The notes: generated by a model not told the origin, from the sequence alone. Counted from the first letter of the stretch, positions 19,952 to 30,197 are shown. The stretch: DNA of 64,000 nt from Marinobacterium ramblicola (GCF_019084545.1 NZ_JAHREP010000008.1:112095-176094), one strand, 5' to 3'. A program made the numbers and translations.

Positions 19952-20650
19952 TTATCCTATAGCGGCAAGTATGGAATTTTCGAACACACGCGCCTGACTA
20001 CACATGGACTTGACCGCTGCCCAGTTCTCGGTCAATTGCTGCGCGTAGCGCTGATAGTCCCTGCGGGTCTTTTTGATTCGGTGCTGCCTCGGTAACCGAC
20101 ACAACCCTGGTTCAACCGAGCCATCGCATTCAAGATGGTTGGCCAAGAGTTGATGGTCCGGCGGCAAGACCGCTGCGGCAAGCCAACTGCCCGACGACTG
20201 TGCGGGCAAACACAGCACGGATGAACACCCTAATCGAGCCGAACCCAGCCAACTGCTCACAACAGCCTCCAATTCCAGACAAGAGTCTCTAACGGGAGGA
20301 CAGGAGCGTGCGCAGGGCAACATGCCCCATCTCCGGGAGTGCGCGATATCGGCCACCTCTTCCCCGCATTGGGAGTATCGAAAGGTAGCAACATCGACAT
20401 CCAGATGGAGTATCAACAAGTCAAAATTTGCCAGAGTAGGATCAGTTTCCAGATCGCCGGAATGACGCTCTCCCGCGTGCCAACACCACTTGAGCACACC
20501 GCCCCAACCTGTCCCCATGCCCGGCCGAGTTTCTTCCGGCCGCAACTGAGTCAGGATAAAAGGTGCCGTCAGAAATGCCTTGAGTGCGGCTTCAACAATG
20601 ACGTAATCGGTAGATCCCTCTGCAACCAGCGCTATCCGTAGCTCAGACAT
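19952..20650 (-). CDS. TOPRIM/DUF4276-like protein paired with an ATPase
   Basis: A 232-residue protein opening SELRIALVAEGSTDYVIVEAAL. The glutamate of AEGSTD followed by an acidic LILHLDVDVA around residue 80 matches the E...DxD metal site of TOPRIM folds, as in DUF4276 and OLD-type nucleases. It overlaps the 3' end of the upstream ATPase gene by 8 bp, so the two are translationally coupled. The middle has many cysteines (CARSCPPVRDSC), some perhaps structural. By analogy with PARIS (AriA/AriB) and OLD-like pairs, this would be the nuclease or effector partner. That is inference; the fold call rests on a short N-terminal motif. Confidence 0.6.
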   Translation of the reverse strand: MSELRIALVAEGSTDYVIVEAALKAFLTAPFILTQLRPEETRPGMGTGWGGVLKWCWHAGERHSGDLETDPTLANFDLLILHLDVDVATFRYSQCGEEVADIAHSRRWGMLPCARSCPPVRDSCLELEAVVSSWLGSARLGCSSVLCLPAQSSGSWLAAAVLPPDHQLLANHLECDGSVEPGLCRLPRQHRIKKTRRDYQRYAQQLTENWAAVKSMCSQARVFENSILAAIG

Positions 20651-21833
20651 TCGGCACGGCCCCCAAGTGCCCCATCATCCACAGGCGGGATAGAGGATAG
20701 TCCTTATTCATTTTTACCAGCTCTGCCGACAGCTCGATCCTGCGAACAGCGGTTATCCCGTTACTGGTGCGCTCAACCGCGAACAGTCGGGTTTCGGGGT
20801 CCAGCAGATTCAGGCCATCGAGCACCGCCGGATTATGGGTTGTAAACAACAACTGCCGATCCGCACTGTTGTGGGCCAGCCATCCAGCAAGTCTTGAGGT
20901 CAACAGCCTCGCCAGACGGGGATTGAGTGCCTGGTCCAAATTATCTACGGCAAACAACCGGGGGGCGTTCGGGGATAGACACAGCAGAGCGCAGAAAATG
21001 ACATATAACGCCCCTTCACTGGCATCATACGCGGTCAACTCATTACGGCTTGTCTGCATGAAGCGATCGGTAAACTTGAGCATCACCTTGCTACGCGGCA
21101 CCTTGCTCGATAGCAAAGAAGAACCATGGGTCGTGGTCTCGATATCGGAGATCCAATCGATCAACTCGATAACTTGATCCAGTATCTCTTCACCGGTATC
21201 GCCCTGCCCTTCCAGGTGCCTAACCAAGGCCGCGTATCCCTCCGCCAGTTGACCGCCATTCAATCCAACCGGAGCGCGGGACTGGATATCTTGCTCGATG
21301 CCTCTGAGTGTTGGTGTGTTGGGGCAGTAGATTGCATACTCCTGCAACCTTTTCATAAGGAGCGCTGCAGCGTTGTCGACATCCAGATCCACTATCCGTA
21401 GTGCAGCCAGCCCGGCCTGTGGATTCAAGTTTTTCTTGTTCCTCACGCCGTCGGAAATGATCTCTTCACACCCGTCGCTCAGCACTTCCGTTTTGTAACT
21501 CCAGGAGGGTTCCGGCGAATCCAAAGGGTTCAAGAGGGATACGCGATAGGCCTCCCCTTTGTCACCATTAACTTCCAGGCGGATATGTGCAGGGGTTCTT
21601 TCAGAGGCAAATGAGCTTTTATAAAGCCGCGGAACACCTGCCCTTACGCCTCGGCGAAGAAGGCTCTCGTCATCGACCACTCCATTGGCCGCAGCCCCCA
21701 GGACTCCAAGGGACTCGAGGATATTGCTCTTACCAACGCCATTGGCGCCGATAAAGCAGTTGACGCGCCCCAACTCCAGTGTTTCCTCATGCAAAGACTT
21801 GAAGCCATTAACGGACAGCTTACGTATCATCAT
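20643..21833 (-). CDS. AAA_15/AAA_21 (SMC/OLD-like) ATPase of a two-gene system
   Basis: The 396-residue protein begins MMIRKLSVNGFKSLHEETLELGRVN and has Walker A GANGVGKSN near residues 30-38. The signature-like region is around YDASEGALYVIFCALL, and the Walker B region is LFAVDNLDQALNPRLARLL, followed by the switch histidine in FTTHNPAVLDGL. The usual acidic residue after the Walker B aspartate is asparagine here (VDN). This is the ABC-type ATPase of the RecF/OLD group. It lies directly upstream of and overlaps the TOPRIM-like gene. GAGG lies just upstream of the ATG. An anti-phage role is plausible from the architecture but not demonstrated. Confidence 0.82.
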   Translation of the reverse strand: MMIRKLSVNGFKSLHEETLELGRVNCFIGANGVGKSNILESLGVLGAAANGVVDDESLLRRGVRAGVPRLYKSSFASERTPAHIRLEVNGDKGEAYRVSLLNPLDSPEPSWSYKTEVLSDGCEEIISDGVRNKKNLNPQAGLAALRIVDLDVDNAAALLMKRLQEYAIYCPNTPTLRGIEQDIQSRAPVGLNGGQLAEGYAALVRHLEGQGDTGEEILDQVIELIDWISDIETTTHGSSLLSSKVPRSKVMLKFTDRFMQTSRNELTAYDASEGALYVIFCALLCLSPNAPRLFAVDNLDQALNPRLARLLTSRLAGWLAHNSADRQLLFTTHNPAVLDGLNLLDPETRLFAVERTSNGITAVRRIELSAELVKMNKDYPLSRLWMMGHLGAVPNV

Positions 21834-21906
21834 ATCAACCTCATTATCCCTGTGAGCGACCCCTGCACCTGGTCATCCTCGAAACCCGACCCGCTATTCC
21901 AACGGT

Positions 21907-23139
21907 TTACTGCCGCTTCGTCGGCCTCTCGATCAGGCCATCCTTGCGGAACATCGCCTTGATGCCGCGCACCGCCTGACGGATGCGGTCCTGGTTCTCG
22001 ATCAGGGCGAAGCGCACGTAGTCGTCACCGTAGTCGCCGAAACCTATACCGGGCGACACACACACCTTGGCGTCGGCCAGCAGCTTCTTGGAGAACTCCA
22101 GCGAGCCCATCTCACGGTAGGGTTCCGGGATCTTGGCCCAGATATACATGGAGGCTTTCGGCACATCGACCATCCAGCCCGCCTCGTGCAGCCCCTTGGC
22201 CAGGGCGTTGCGACGCTGGCGGTACTGTTCGGCGATATCGCGCACACACTGCTGATCACCCTCGAGCGCGGCAATGGCCGCCACCTGCAGCGGAGTGAAG
22301 GTGCCATAGTCGTGGTAGCTCTTGATCCGTGCCAACGCGTGCACCAGCTCCTTGTTGCCGACCATGAAACCGATGCGCCAACCGGCCATGTTGTAGCTCT
22401 TGGACAGGGTGAAGAACTCCACCGCTACATCCTTCGCACCCGGCACCTGCATGATCGACGGCGCTTTCCAGCCATCGTAGACAATATCGGCATAGGCCAG
22501 GTCGTGTACGACGATGATGCCGTACTGCTTGGCCAAGGCCACCACGCGCTCGAAGAAATCCAGTTCGACACACTGCGCGGTCGGGTTCGACGGGAAACCG
22601 AGGATCATCATCTTCGGTTTCGGAATCGCTTCGCGGATCGCCCGCTCGAGCTCGACAAAGAAATCGACACCGGGTATCAGCGGTACCGAACGCACCTGGG
22701 CACCGGCGATCACCGCACCGTAGATATGGATCGGGTAACTCGGATTGGGCACCAGCACGGTATCGCCGTGGTCGCAAGTGGCCAGCATCAGGTGCGCCAG
22801 CCCCTCCTTGGAACCGATGGTGACGATCGCCTCATCCTCGGGGTCGATCTCCACCTCGTAGCGGTCGCGGTACCAGTGCGAGATCGCCCGGCGCAGACGC
22901 GGAATGCCGCGCGAGGTAGAGTAGCCGTGGGTATCTTCGCGCTGCGCCACGGTGCAGAGCTTTTCAACGATATGCGGAGGCGTCGGGCCATCCGGATTGC
23001 CCATGCTGAAGTCGATGATATCTTCGCCACGCCGACGCGCCGCCATCTTCAGCTCGGCGGTGATATTGAATACGTAGGGGGGAAGACGGTCGATACGAGA
23101 AAAACGACGTACGGGGGGAGTGCCAGCATTATCGGCCAT
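21907..23139 (-). CDS. alaC: Alanine transaminase AlaC (class I/II aminotransferase)
   Basis: A 410-residue PLP enzyme. It opens [21 protein letters not shown] and [21 protein letters not shown], the pattern of the AlaC (YfdZ) group. PLP-site features include [12 protein letters not shown] with the conserved aspartate and [17 protein letters not shown] with the catalytic lysine. AlaC transfers the amino group from glutamate to pyruvate to make alanine in the cytoplasm. AGAGG precedes the ATG. In many gammaproteobacteria this gene is linked to homoserine/threonine genes, which are not seen here. Confidence 0.9.
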   Translation of the reverse strand: MADNAGTPPVRRFSRIDRLPPYVFNITAELKMAARRRGEDIIDFSMGNPDGPTPPHIVEKLCTVAQREDTHGYSTSRGIPRLRRAISHWYRDRYEVEIDPEDEAIVTIGSKEGLAHLMLATCDHGDTVLVPNPSYPIHIYGAVIAGAQVRSVPLIPGVDFFVELERAIREAIPKPKMMILGFPSNPTAQCVELDFFERVVALAKQYGIIVVHDLAYADIVYDGWKAPSIMQVPGAKDVAVEFFTLSKSYNMAGWRIGFMVGNKELVHALARIKSYHDYGTFTPLQVAAIAALEGDQQCVRDIAEQYRQRRNALAKGLHEAGWMVDVPKASMYIWAKIPEPYREMGSLEFSKKLLADAKVCVSPGIGFGDYGDDYVRFALIENQDRIRQAVRGIKAMFRKDGLIERPTKRQ

Positions 23140-23526
23140 GATAACCTCTTGTCACGTAAGCGCCCGGAACCGTCCGAGCGACGCCGGCCATGCTTTTATG
23201 ACCGTGGAGCAAAGGGTATACCGATCGCCAACTCTTGACGACCATTTTTTATCTTTCCGATGGCACTTTATACACCCCACTTTTTCCGTCAAAAAGTAAG
23301 AATAATCCCACACAAAAACAGATTTACCCTCATATACCCGCAATATGTGTGCGGTTTAAAATGCAAATATTGTAAATCTTAACAAAAGATTAACAAATCC
23401 AGTTATATCCAAACGTTTTTATCCACCCGAGCCAATGGTCGCTTTGCGGTTCTCGATAAGTGCCGAGAACCAAGGTAGACCCCGAGACCAACGAATAAGA
23501 ATTATCGGATTACAGGAGTAAATACC
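23140..23526. promoter_or_regulatory. 387-bp intergenic region with an inverted repeat before the chemoreceptor gene
   Basis: The region between divergent alaC and the chemoreceptor gene is AT-rich in its middle. It holds a perfect inverted repeat, GGTTCTCG and CGAGAACC, at 23448-23471 with an 8-base spacer, which could be an operator or a 5' UTR stem-loop. No convincing FliA-type promoter was found. AGGAG lies at the ribosome site just before 23527. Confidence 0.4.
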
Positions 23527-25104
23527 GTGAAAGACAACGGTCCGGTCACTCAGCGCGAGATCGACTACCCGGCTTCAACCAATATTCTGTCAACGACCGA
23601 CTTAAAGGGACGGATACGGTATATCAATCAGGACTTCATCAGCATCAGCGGATTCAGTGAAGCAGAGCTGATCGGCAGCAGCCATAACATCGTCCGACAT
23701 CCCGATATGCCGCCCGCCGCCTTCGCGGGGCTCTGGGGCACGATAAAGGACGGGAAGTCCTGGATGGGGATCGTCAAGAACCGCTGCAAGAACGGCGATC
23801 ACTACTGGGTGGATGCTTACGCCACGCCAATCAAGCAGGGCGACAGCATTGCCGAGTACCAATCGGTTCGGCGTAAACCCGACCGCACGCATGTAGAGCG
23901 TGCAAAGAAACTCTACCCACAGCTACTGAAAGGCAAAACATCGGCCCTGAAGCGTTCCAGGCTGTCAGTTACTTCAAAGATGGTTCTACTGGTATCTCTG
24001 TCCAGTATGCTCTCGCTCGGCCTACATCTGTCCCTGGTACAGAACGACTATCTCTACGCGCTAATGGTCACGCTGTTCAATGCACTGCTGCTATCGGGAC
24101 TGCTCGCCCCAATAAATAAACTAAAGGACAAAGCCAAAGCGGTCATCGACGATCCGGTTGCACAGCATGTCTACACCGGGCGCCGGGACGAGTACGGCAT
24201 GATCGAGCTTGCCTTCAAGGCCCTGGAGGCGGAGACGGCCGGGTTGATCGGACGAATCGCCGATACCGCCGCGATAATGGAAAAGGGGTGCAACACACTA
24301 GGCAGCGCGATCGGCGAAGCGAAAGAGCAGTCACATCAGCAGTTCTCCGATACCGACCAGGCAGTAGCCGCCATCAACGAGATGTCGGCTACCATTCATG
24401 AGGTCGCCAAGCATGCGCAGCAGAGTTCCGCCCAGTCCGGCAAGGGGCTGGAGGCGGCAAGCTCGGGCAAACAGGTTGTCGATCGGAGTGTCAATGCGAT
24501 TCTGGTACTGAAGGAGCAGATCGCACACTCCTCCACCATCATCCGGGAGCTGGAAGTCAGCGCCGGCAGTATTGCGGTCGTACTTGATGTGATAACCGAG
24601 ATAGCAGACCAGACCAATCTGCTGGCACTCAACGCGGCAATCGAGGCGGCACGTGCCGGTGAAACGGGTCGTGGATTCGCCGTCGTGGCCGACGAGGTGC
24701 GCGGGCTTGCCAACCGGACCCGCACATCGATAGAGGAGATACGCTTGGTGGTCGGCAACCTGCAATCCGCTTCCGGTCAGGCGGTCGAAGCGATGACAAC
24801 GGCGCTGCAAAGCGCCGACTGCTGCGCCGAACAGAGCGCCGTAACCGCATCCTCCTTCAATGATGTCCTCGATACCATCTGCCGTATCAGTGATATGTGT
24901 ACCCAGATCGCTTCGGCGGTCGAGCAACAGAGCGTGGTCGCCGAACAGATCAGTCAGAACATCGTCAGCATTCGAGACGCATCGGAGAGCAACCTGCACA
25001 GCATGGAATGCACCTCGACCGTCAGCGACACCATGCACGACACATTTAACGAGTTTCAATCGCTCGCCAAACAGTTCTGGCAGAAGCAGGCGATTTCGAG
25101 GTGA
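23527..25104 (+). CDS. Aer-like methyl-accepting chemotaxis protein with PAS sensor
   Basis: A 525-residue chemoreceptor starting at GTG with AGGAG upstream. The N-terminal PAS domain (residues about 15-125) includes [23 protein letters not shown] and [14 protein letters not shown], typical of redox-sensing Aer receptors. Two close hydrophobic stretches follow ([19 protein letters not shown] and [17 protein letters not shown]), then a HAMP-like segment and a signalling coiled coil. The tip motif [37 protein letters not shown] near residue 355 is the receptor hairpin that binds CheA and CheW. It probably senses redox state or oxygen through a bound FAD, as in Aer. No CheA or CheW genes are in the window. 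Confidence 0.92.
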   Translation: MKDNGPVTQREIDYPASTNILSTTDLKGRIRYINQDFISISGFSEAELIGSSHNIVRHPDMPPAAFAGLWGTIKDGKSWMGIVKNRCKNGDHYWVDAYATPIKQGDSIAEYQSVRRKPDRTHVERAKKLYPQLLKGKTSALKRSRLSVTSKMVLLVSLSSMLSLGLHLSLVQNDYLYALMVTLFNALLLSGLLAPINKLKDKAKAVIDDPVAQHVYTGRRDEYGMIELAFKALEAETAGLIGRIADTAAIMEKGCNTLGSAIGEAKEQSHQQFSDTDQAVAAINEMSATIHEVAKHAQQSSAQSGKGLEAASSGKQVVDRSVNAILVLKEQIAHSSTIIRELEVSAGSIAVVLDVITEIADQTNLLALNAAIEAARAGETGRGFAVVADEVRGLANRTRTSIEEIRLVVGNLQSASGQAVEAMTTALQSADCCAEQSAVTASSFNDVLDTICRISDMCTQIASAVEQQSVVAEQISQNIVSIRDASESNLHSMECTSTVSDTMHDTFNEFQSLAKQFWQKQAISR

Positions 25105-25235
25105 GGCATCAACATCGTGCAATTGGGCTTCGCCACTCAGAAAAAACGAAGTGGGCCCGCCTGGCCAATCTACATAATCCATTCCACCAGAGGTAGAGTG
25201 ATCGGTGCTGGTAAATAGATTCAAAGCCTAATCGA

Positions 25236-25284
25236 TAAAAAAACGGCGAACACTCTCCTACAAGATGGAGAGTGCCGCCATTTT
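25236..25284 (-). terminator. Rho-independent terminator of the TRAP operon
   Basis: An inverted repeat built on CACTCTCC and GGAGAGTG, extended by GGCG/CGCC-type pairing, ends on the minus strand in a run of seven T residues. It lies about 30 bp past the TRAP permease stop. It may also stop transcription from the converging chemoreceptor gene, where an ATTTTC follows the stem. Confidence 0.8.
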
Positions 25285-25315
25285 CGGTGCCTCGATACCA
25301 GCTCGCGCTGGAAAC

Positions 25316-27442
25316 TTAACCGGCTTGAGTCTGCATGGCCGGTGTATCGAACCGGCGGCTATAGATGAACAGCCCGATGAAGACCACTGCCGCCGCCAGA
25401 TCGTAGACCAGATGCCCGTGCGGCCAGAGCAGCCCCAGCGCGCAGATGCCGCTGAGCAGGCGCAGGGCGATATTCAGCTTTCCTTCCAGGTACCCCTCCA
25501 TGAAGCCGACAAAGGCGTACATGCCCAGGATACCGAACAGGAAGATGGTCAGCACTTCATCCCAGCTACCGCCAATGAACGGGGTATAGGCGAACAACAA
25601 CGGCACCACATAGAGCCCCTTGGACAGTTTCCAGGCGGTAAGGCCTGTCGCCATCGGCGGCGTCCGTGCGATCGCCGCGGCGGCAAAGGCGGTCAGGCAA
25701 ACCGGCGGTGTCACGTTGGAGTCCTGCGACAGCCAGAAGATGATCATATGCGCCGACAGCAGCAGCATCGACAGCAGGGTCGGATCCAGCGCCTGCTGCA
25801 ACAGCTGCCCCTTGAAGTCGGACGGCACCTGGGCCACCAGCGCGGCGGCATCGGCCGCGGGCATCGGCTGGGCCAGAGCGGTCAGCGCGTTGGGATCGAT
25901 CAGCATGAAGATGGTGCGTGCCGCTTCCGGCAGCTGGCCAGAGACGATCAGGTCGATAAGCTCGCGTTCCGCCATCAGGTTATACAGCGCCGGTGCCGAC
26001 AGCGTCGCCAGCACGATATAGGCCGCCGTTACAGGCAGCCCCATGCCCAGGATCAGCGATGCCAAGGCCACCAGCACGATGGTAACCAGCAGACTGCCAC
26101 TGGCCCAGTTGGTGACCATCAGCGAAAAGGTGTTACCGATACCGGTCATCGACACCACGTTGACGACGATGCCCACTGCGATCAGCAGCATCGCCGTGGT
26201 TGCCATGTTCTTCGAACCCTGCGCCAGCGCGTCGAGCACATCGCGCACTCCCATCCGGCGTGGCGACAACCAGGAGGCCAGCACCGTCGAAATGATCGAG
26301 ATACCAGCGGCATAGGTGGGGGTGAAACCGTAGATCAGCAATGCCACCAGCACGATGATCGGCAGCAGGCAGTGCCACCCCTCCTTCATCACCTCCTTGA
26401 ACGGACGCGCATCCATTTCCACCGCATGGGCGTGGCTGCGTTTGGCCTCGACACGGACATAGAAACCGACCGACAGGAAATAGAGCAGCGCAGGCAGTGC
26501 GGCGATGCCGATGATGGTGACGTAGGGGATCTGGGTATAGGAGGCCATGATGAACGCGCCCGCCCCCATCACCGGCGGCATCAACTGCCCACCGGTGGAG
26601 GCGGCCGCTTCGACACCGGCGGCAAAGCGCGCGGGAAAGCCCGCCTTCTGCATCATCGGAATGGTGATAACGCCGGTGGACACGGTGTTGGCCACGGAGG
26701 AACCGGACACCGACCCCATCAGTCCTGAGCCGAACACCGCGACCAGACCAGGTCCGCCAACGAAACGCCCGGCCACGCAGCGCGACAGCTCGATGATGAA
26801 ATCGCCGGCGCCGGACTTGACCAGGAAGGCACCGAACAGAATGAACATGAACACATAGGTCCAGGAGATCTGGGCGATAGAGCCGAACATCCCCTCGGAG
26901 GAGAAGTAGCTGCGAAACATCACCGTCTCCAGGCTCAGGCCCGGAAACTGGAACATGCCCGGCACGTACTGTCCCCACCAGAATACATAGGTCAGTGCCA
27001 CCAGGATCAGCGACGGGATGAACCAGCCGGTAGTACGACGGGTCATCTCCAGTGCAATCAGTATCGCCACCACGGCGACGATCCAGTCCGAGGTGATGAA
27101 ATGAACGCCGCGGTCGTACAGCGCATCCTCGAACAGCATCAGGTAGATCGTGGTGCCAACCGCCACAAGACCGATCAGAATGTCGACCGCGAGGATCAGC
27201 TTGGCACTCCCCTCTCCACGCGTCGCGCGCATCGGCACCATCAGCGCCGTGATCAAAGCAAATCCGGCAAAGTGGATCGCCGACACCCAGAGCTCGGACA
27301 TGGTGCCGATGGTATTGAAATAGATATGGGCCAGCGCGAACACGACCCCCGCCCAGTAGATGAAACGACCAGCCAACGACTTCTCGTCACGCTGTGTCAG
27401 CTCCAGGCTTTTTAATCGCTCGGCAGTTTGTGAGTCGGTCAT
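25316..27442 (-). CDS. TRAP transporter fused permease (DctQM type, TAXI family)
   Basis: A roughly 708-residue integral membrane protein with about sixteen hydrophobic segments. The N-terminal four-helix part corresponds to the small DctQ subunit and the remainder to the large DctM subunit. The large subunit shows SGSSVANTVSTGVITIPMM and AASTGGQLMPPVMGAGAF, characteristic loops of the TRAP 12TM family. Fused permeases of this type pair with TAXI solute-binding proteins. The transporter imports an organic acid using a sodium or proton gradient. The start at ATG 27442 has GAGG nine bases upstream. It follows the TAXI gene by 88 bp and is probably one transcript with it. Confidence 0.93.
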   Translation of the reverse strand: MTDSQTAERLKSLELTQRDEKSLAGRFIYWAGVVFALAHIYFNTIGTMSELWVSAIHFAGFALITALMVPMRATRGEGSAKLILAVDILIGLVAVGTTIYLMLFEDALYDRGVHFITSDWIVAVVAILIALEMTRRTTGWFIPSLILVALTYVFWWGQYVPGMFQFPGLSLETVMFRSYFSSEGMFGSIAQISWTYVFMFILFGAFLVKSGAGDFIIELSRCVAGRFVGGPGLVAVFGSGLMGSVSGSSVANTVSTGVITIPMMQKAGFPARFAAGVEAAASTGGQLMPPVMGAGAFIMASYTQIPYVTIIGIAALPALLYFLSVGFYVRVEAKRSHAHAVEMDARPFKEVMKEGWHCLLPIIVLVALLIYGFTPTYAAGISIISTVLASWLSPRRMGVRDVLDALAQGSKNMATTAMLLIAVGIVVNVVSMTGIGNTFSLMVTNWASGSLLVTIVLVALASLILGMGLPVTAAYIVLATLSAPALYNLMAERELIDLIVSGQLPEAARTIFMLIDPNALTALAQPMPAADAAALVAQVPSDFKGQLLQQALDPTLLSMLLLSAHMIIFWLSQDSNVTPPVCLTAFAAAAIARTPPMATGLTAWKLSKGLYVVPLLFAYTPFIGGSWDEVLTIFLFGILGMYAFVGFMEGYLEGKLNIALRLLSGICALGLLWPHGHLVYDLAAAVVFIGLFIYSRRFDTPAMQTQAG

Positions 27443-27530
27443 CAACTCGATCCTCGTTTATTTTTTGCTCACCAAAGACCGGCTCGTCCGCGGTGCAAAC
27501 GGAGAGCCGGTTCACATCATGGCCGGCAGA

Positions 27531-28550
27531 TCAGTTGTTTTTGATCTCGATACCCATCTCGCGGTAGAAACGCGCCGCGCCAGGGTGCAGAGGCAGCGGC
27601 AGGCCCGCTATCGCCTTCTCCAGCGCCATAGCCTTGGTGGCGGCATGGATACCGTTCAGGAACGGCAGGTTCTCGTAGATGGTTTTGGTCAGCTGGTAGA
27701 CATCCTCCTCCGATACATCGTCGCGTACGGCCAGGAAGTTGGGCTGGGCGATGGTGTTGATCTCCTTGGTCTGACCCGGATAGGTGTTGGCCGGAATCAC
27801 GTAACGGGTCCAGAGGTCGTAATGACCGTTGGCCTGCGCCATCTGCTTATCGGTAAAATCCAACACGGTGATATCGCCACCCATGGACGCATAGGCGCGG
27901 GTGATCGCCGAGGTCGGCACACCGGAGGGGATGTTCATGCCATCGATGGTTCCGTTCTGCATCGCATCGGCGGAGGGGCCATAGCCCATGTAAGCGAGGC
28001 TGAACTTGTCCGGATCAATGCCCAGGTTGCCGAGGATGGTGCGACCGGAGCCCTCAGTACCGGAGTTTTTAGGCCCGATGGAGAATTTGACACCCTCGAA
28101 CCCGTTCAGGTCTTCGATGGTGCCGGTCTTGGCGTAGGAGGAGCGAACGACAAACTGCTCCACGTTCTGCCACAGCATGGTGACCGAGCGCAGTCCCTTC
28201 TGCGGTCCGGAATCCTTCAGCTCGCCCTCACCGTGCCAGGCCCAGGCCCCATAAAGACCCTGCAGGATCGCGAACTGGGCCTCATTCTCACGCAACAGTT
28301 TGATGTTCTCGCCCGAACCCGCGGAGTTGATGGCGGACAGCGACAGACCGATGGTGGGCTCCAGCTTGACCTTGGCCAGAGTCGCGAGGGCTACACCCAC
28401 CGGGTAGTAGGTGCCGCCGGTGGAGGCGGTTGCCAGAATGTAGGAGCGTTTCTCCTCGGCGGCCTGGACCAGACTCATGCTGGAAGCGGCGACACCCACC
28501 GCCAGCGCCATGCCCATACCCTTGATGAAGTTGCGTTTGCTTATTGTCAT
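27531..28550 (-). CDS. TAXI-family TRAP transporter solute-binding protein
   Basis: A 339-residue periplasmic protein starting MTISKRNFIKGMGMALAVGV with a signal peptide cleaved near SLVQAAEE. The mature N-terminus YILATASTGGTYYPVGVALATLAK is the TAXI family signature, and a later GSGRTILGNLGIDPDKF belongs to the binding cleft. It captures a substrate, likely a carboxylate or amino acid, and hands it to the fused TRAP permease downstream. The start at 28550 is taken over the longer frame because the signal peptide begins there. A sigma-54 promoter lies about 107 bp upstream, and a DctB/DctD pair is directly upstream. Confidence 0.93.
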   Translation of the reverse strand: MTISKRNFIKGMGMALAVGVAASSMSLVQAAEEKRSYILATASTGGTYYPVGVALATLAKVKLEPTIGLSLSAINSAGSGENIKLLRENEAQFAILQGLYGAWAWHGEGELKDSGPQKGLRSVTMLWQNVEQFVVRSSYAKTGTIEDLNGFEGVKFSIGPKNSGTEGSGRTILGNLGIDPDKFSLAYMGYGPSADAMQNGTIDGMNIPSGVPTSAITRAYASMGGDITVLDFTDKQMAQANGHYDLWTRYVIPANTYPGQTKEINTIAQPNFLAVRDDVSEEDVYQLTKTIYENLPFLNGIHAATKAMALEKAIAGLPLPLHPGAARFYREMGIEIKNN

Positions 28551-28656
28551 TCCTGCGTCCTTTTTTGTGATTGTATTGAACCTCTGCCTCCGGCAATCGC
28601 GACACTGGGGTTGGTCGCTGCGGAAACAGGCTCCTTTGACGGAGTAAATCAGATAT

Positions 28657-28672
28657 AGCAAAGGACGGGCCA
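28657..28672 (-). promoter_or_regulatory. Sigma-54 promoter (-24/-12) for the TAXI-TRAP genes
   Basis: On the minus strand TGGCCCG-TCCT-TTGCT matches the consensus TGGCACG-N4-TTGCW with one mismatch and the exact GG-N10-GC spacing. It lies upstream of the TAXI gene and downstream of the DctD-like sigma-54 activator gene, which makes a functional assignment strong. Confidence 0.75.
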
Positions 28673-28748
28673 GACGCCAGAAAAAACGATATCTAATTGA
28701 AATATAAGGAATTAATACACATGACGCCGGAGCAATCAGCAGCAATAG

Positions 28749-28787
28749 GCAAAATTTTGCTTATCATCCAGGGGGCGATAAGCAAAA
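28749..28787. promoter_or_regulatory. Inverted repeat, likely DctD-type enhancer site (or dctD terminator)
   Basis: TTTTGCTTATC (28755-28765) and GATAAGCAAAA (28777-28787) form an 11-bp inverted repeat spaced by 11 bp. The left arm also overlaps a perfect palindrome GCAAAATTTTGC (28749-28760). It sits about 100 bp upstream of the sigma-54 promoter, a usual distance for an activator enhancer site, and a few bases past the dctD stop, so a terminator role is the alternative. Confidence 0.55.
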
Positions 28788-28793
28788 ATCCGC

Positions 28794-30197
28794 TTATGCA
28801 GGCTCTTCAGGAACAAACTCACTGCGGCTGATACCGTAACGCTGCATCTTCTGATTCAGGGTGCGCCGTGGCAGATCCAGCTCCTCCATCACCGCCTTGA
28901 TGTTTCCCTTGTGCGTCCGGAGGCTGAGCCGGATCACCTGGGCCTCGAACTCATCCACCTGCACCGCCAGCGGCAGGCTGCGCTGGTTGATTCTGGGCGT
29001 TACCAGTGGCGCCAGTCCGCGCGACAGCAACTCGGCAGCCGAGGAGCGGTGATCGAGCGCAAAACGTATCGCCACATTTTTCAGCTCCCGCACGTTCCCC
29101 GGCCAGGCATAGGACTGGAGTGCACAGATATCGTGATCGCTCAAGGGGCGAGGCTCGCGCTGGTGATCGGTCGCCGCCTGCGCCACGTAATGTGCAAACA
29201 GCAGCGGCACATCGTCCAGACGATCCCGCAACGCCGCCAGATGCAGCTCCGACACGCACAGACGGTAGAACAGATCCTCGCGGAACCCCTCCTCCTCGCG
29301 CAGATCCACCTTGGCCGCCGCCACCACGCGCAGATCGACCGGAATCGGCTGATTGGAGCCCAGCCGCTCGATAACCCCCTCCTGCAGGGCGCGCAGCAGC
29401 TTGACCTGCAGGTTCGCCGGCATGCTCTCGATCTCGTCGAGAAATAGTGTGCCGCCGCTGGCATACTCGAACTTGCCGATACGGCGCTTGCTGGCACCGG
29501 TGAACGCCCCCGCCTCATGACCAAACAGCTCGCTCTCGATCAGGTTTTCCGGGATCGCGCCACAGTTGATCGGCACGAACGGCTTAGCGGAGCGGGGACT
29601 GAACTCGTGCAGGCACTGGGCCACCAGCTCCTTGCCGGTACCGGTTTCACCGTAGATGATCACATTGGTATTGAGCTGGCCCAGCATCAGGATCTCGTCA
29701 CGCACTCTCGATATCGCCGGAGAGATACCGATCAGCTTGCCCGCCAGTCCCGAGCGACTGGCCAGATCGCGCTGCAGACGCCGGTTCTCCAGTGTCAGCC
29801 GCCGCTTGTCACAGGCGCGCTGCAGGGTTTCCGCCAACCGGTCGGGCACATAGGGTTTCTCGATAAAGTCGTAGGCGCCCTCGTGCATGGCACCGATCGC
29901 CATATCCACATCACCGTGCGCGGTCAGCAGAATCACCGGCAATCCCGGCAGCCTGTTATGCACCTCGCGCATCAGCGCCAGCCCATCCATGCCGGGCATG
30001 CGCACATCGGTGAGCAGCACGCCGGGCCACCCCTCATCGAGCTGGGCCAGTGCCTGTTCGGCGCTGGAGAGACTGACCACATGAAAGCCGCAGATCGACA
30101 GCCACTGCGCGGTGGCCTCCCGCACCATCGCTTCGTCGTCCACCAACATGACGCAGCGGCATTCATTGACGGCCTGGATCGGCAGCTCGGGTTTCAT
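28794..30197 (-). CDS. dctD: DctD-like sigma-54-dependent response regulator
   Basis: A 467-residue regulator with three domains. The receiver (about 15-130) has MLVDDEAM, phosphoacceptor aspartate in [20 protein letters not shown] and the lysine in FIEKPY. The AAA+ domain (about 150-385) has Walker [13 protein letters not shown], the sigma-54 contact loop as [15 protein letters not shown], and [13 protein letters not shown] Fis-type helix-turn-helix ends the protein ([21 protein letters not shown]). It activates sigma-54 RNA polymerase when phosphorylated by the DctB-like kinase. Its start overlaps the kinase stop in an ATGA. The TAXI-TRAP genes with a sigma-54 promoter downstream are the obvious target. 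Confidence 0.93.
   Translation of the reverse strand: MKPELPIQAVNECRCVMLVDDEAMVREATAQWLSICGFHVVSLSSAEQALAQLDEGWPGVLLTDVRMPGMDGLALMREVHNRLPGLPVILLTAHGDVDMAIGAMHEGAYDFIEKPYVPDRLAETLQRACDKRRLTLENRRLQRDLASRSGLAGKLIGISPAISRVRDEILMLGQLNTNVIIYGETGTGKELVAQCLHEFSPRSAKPFVPINCGAIPENLIESELFGHEAGAFTGASKRRIGKFEYASGGTLFLDEIESMPANLQVKLLRALQEGVIERLGSNQPIPVDLRVVAAAKVDLREEEGFREDLFYRLCVSELHLAALRDRLDDVPLLFAHYVAQAATDHQREPRPLSDHDICALQSYAWPGNVRELKNVAIRFALDHRSSAAELLSRGLAPLVTPRINQRSLPLAVQVDEFEAQVIRLSLRTHKGNIKAVMEELDLPRRTLNQKMQRYGISRSEFVPEEPA

Noticed and set aside
23341..23526. FliA (sigma-28) promoter for the chemoreceptor
   Set aside because: A CGATAA-like -10 is present but no TAAA-type -35 lies at the right distance.
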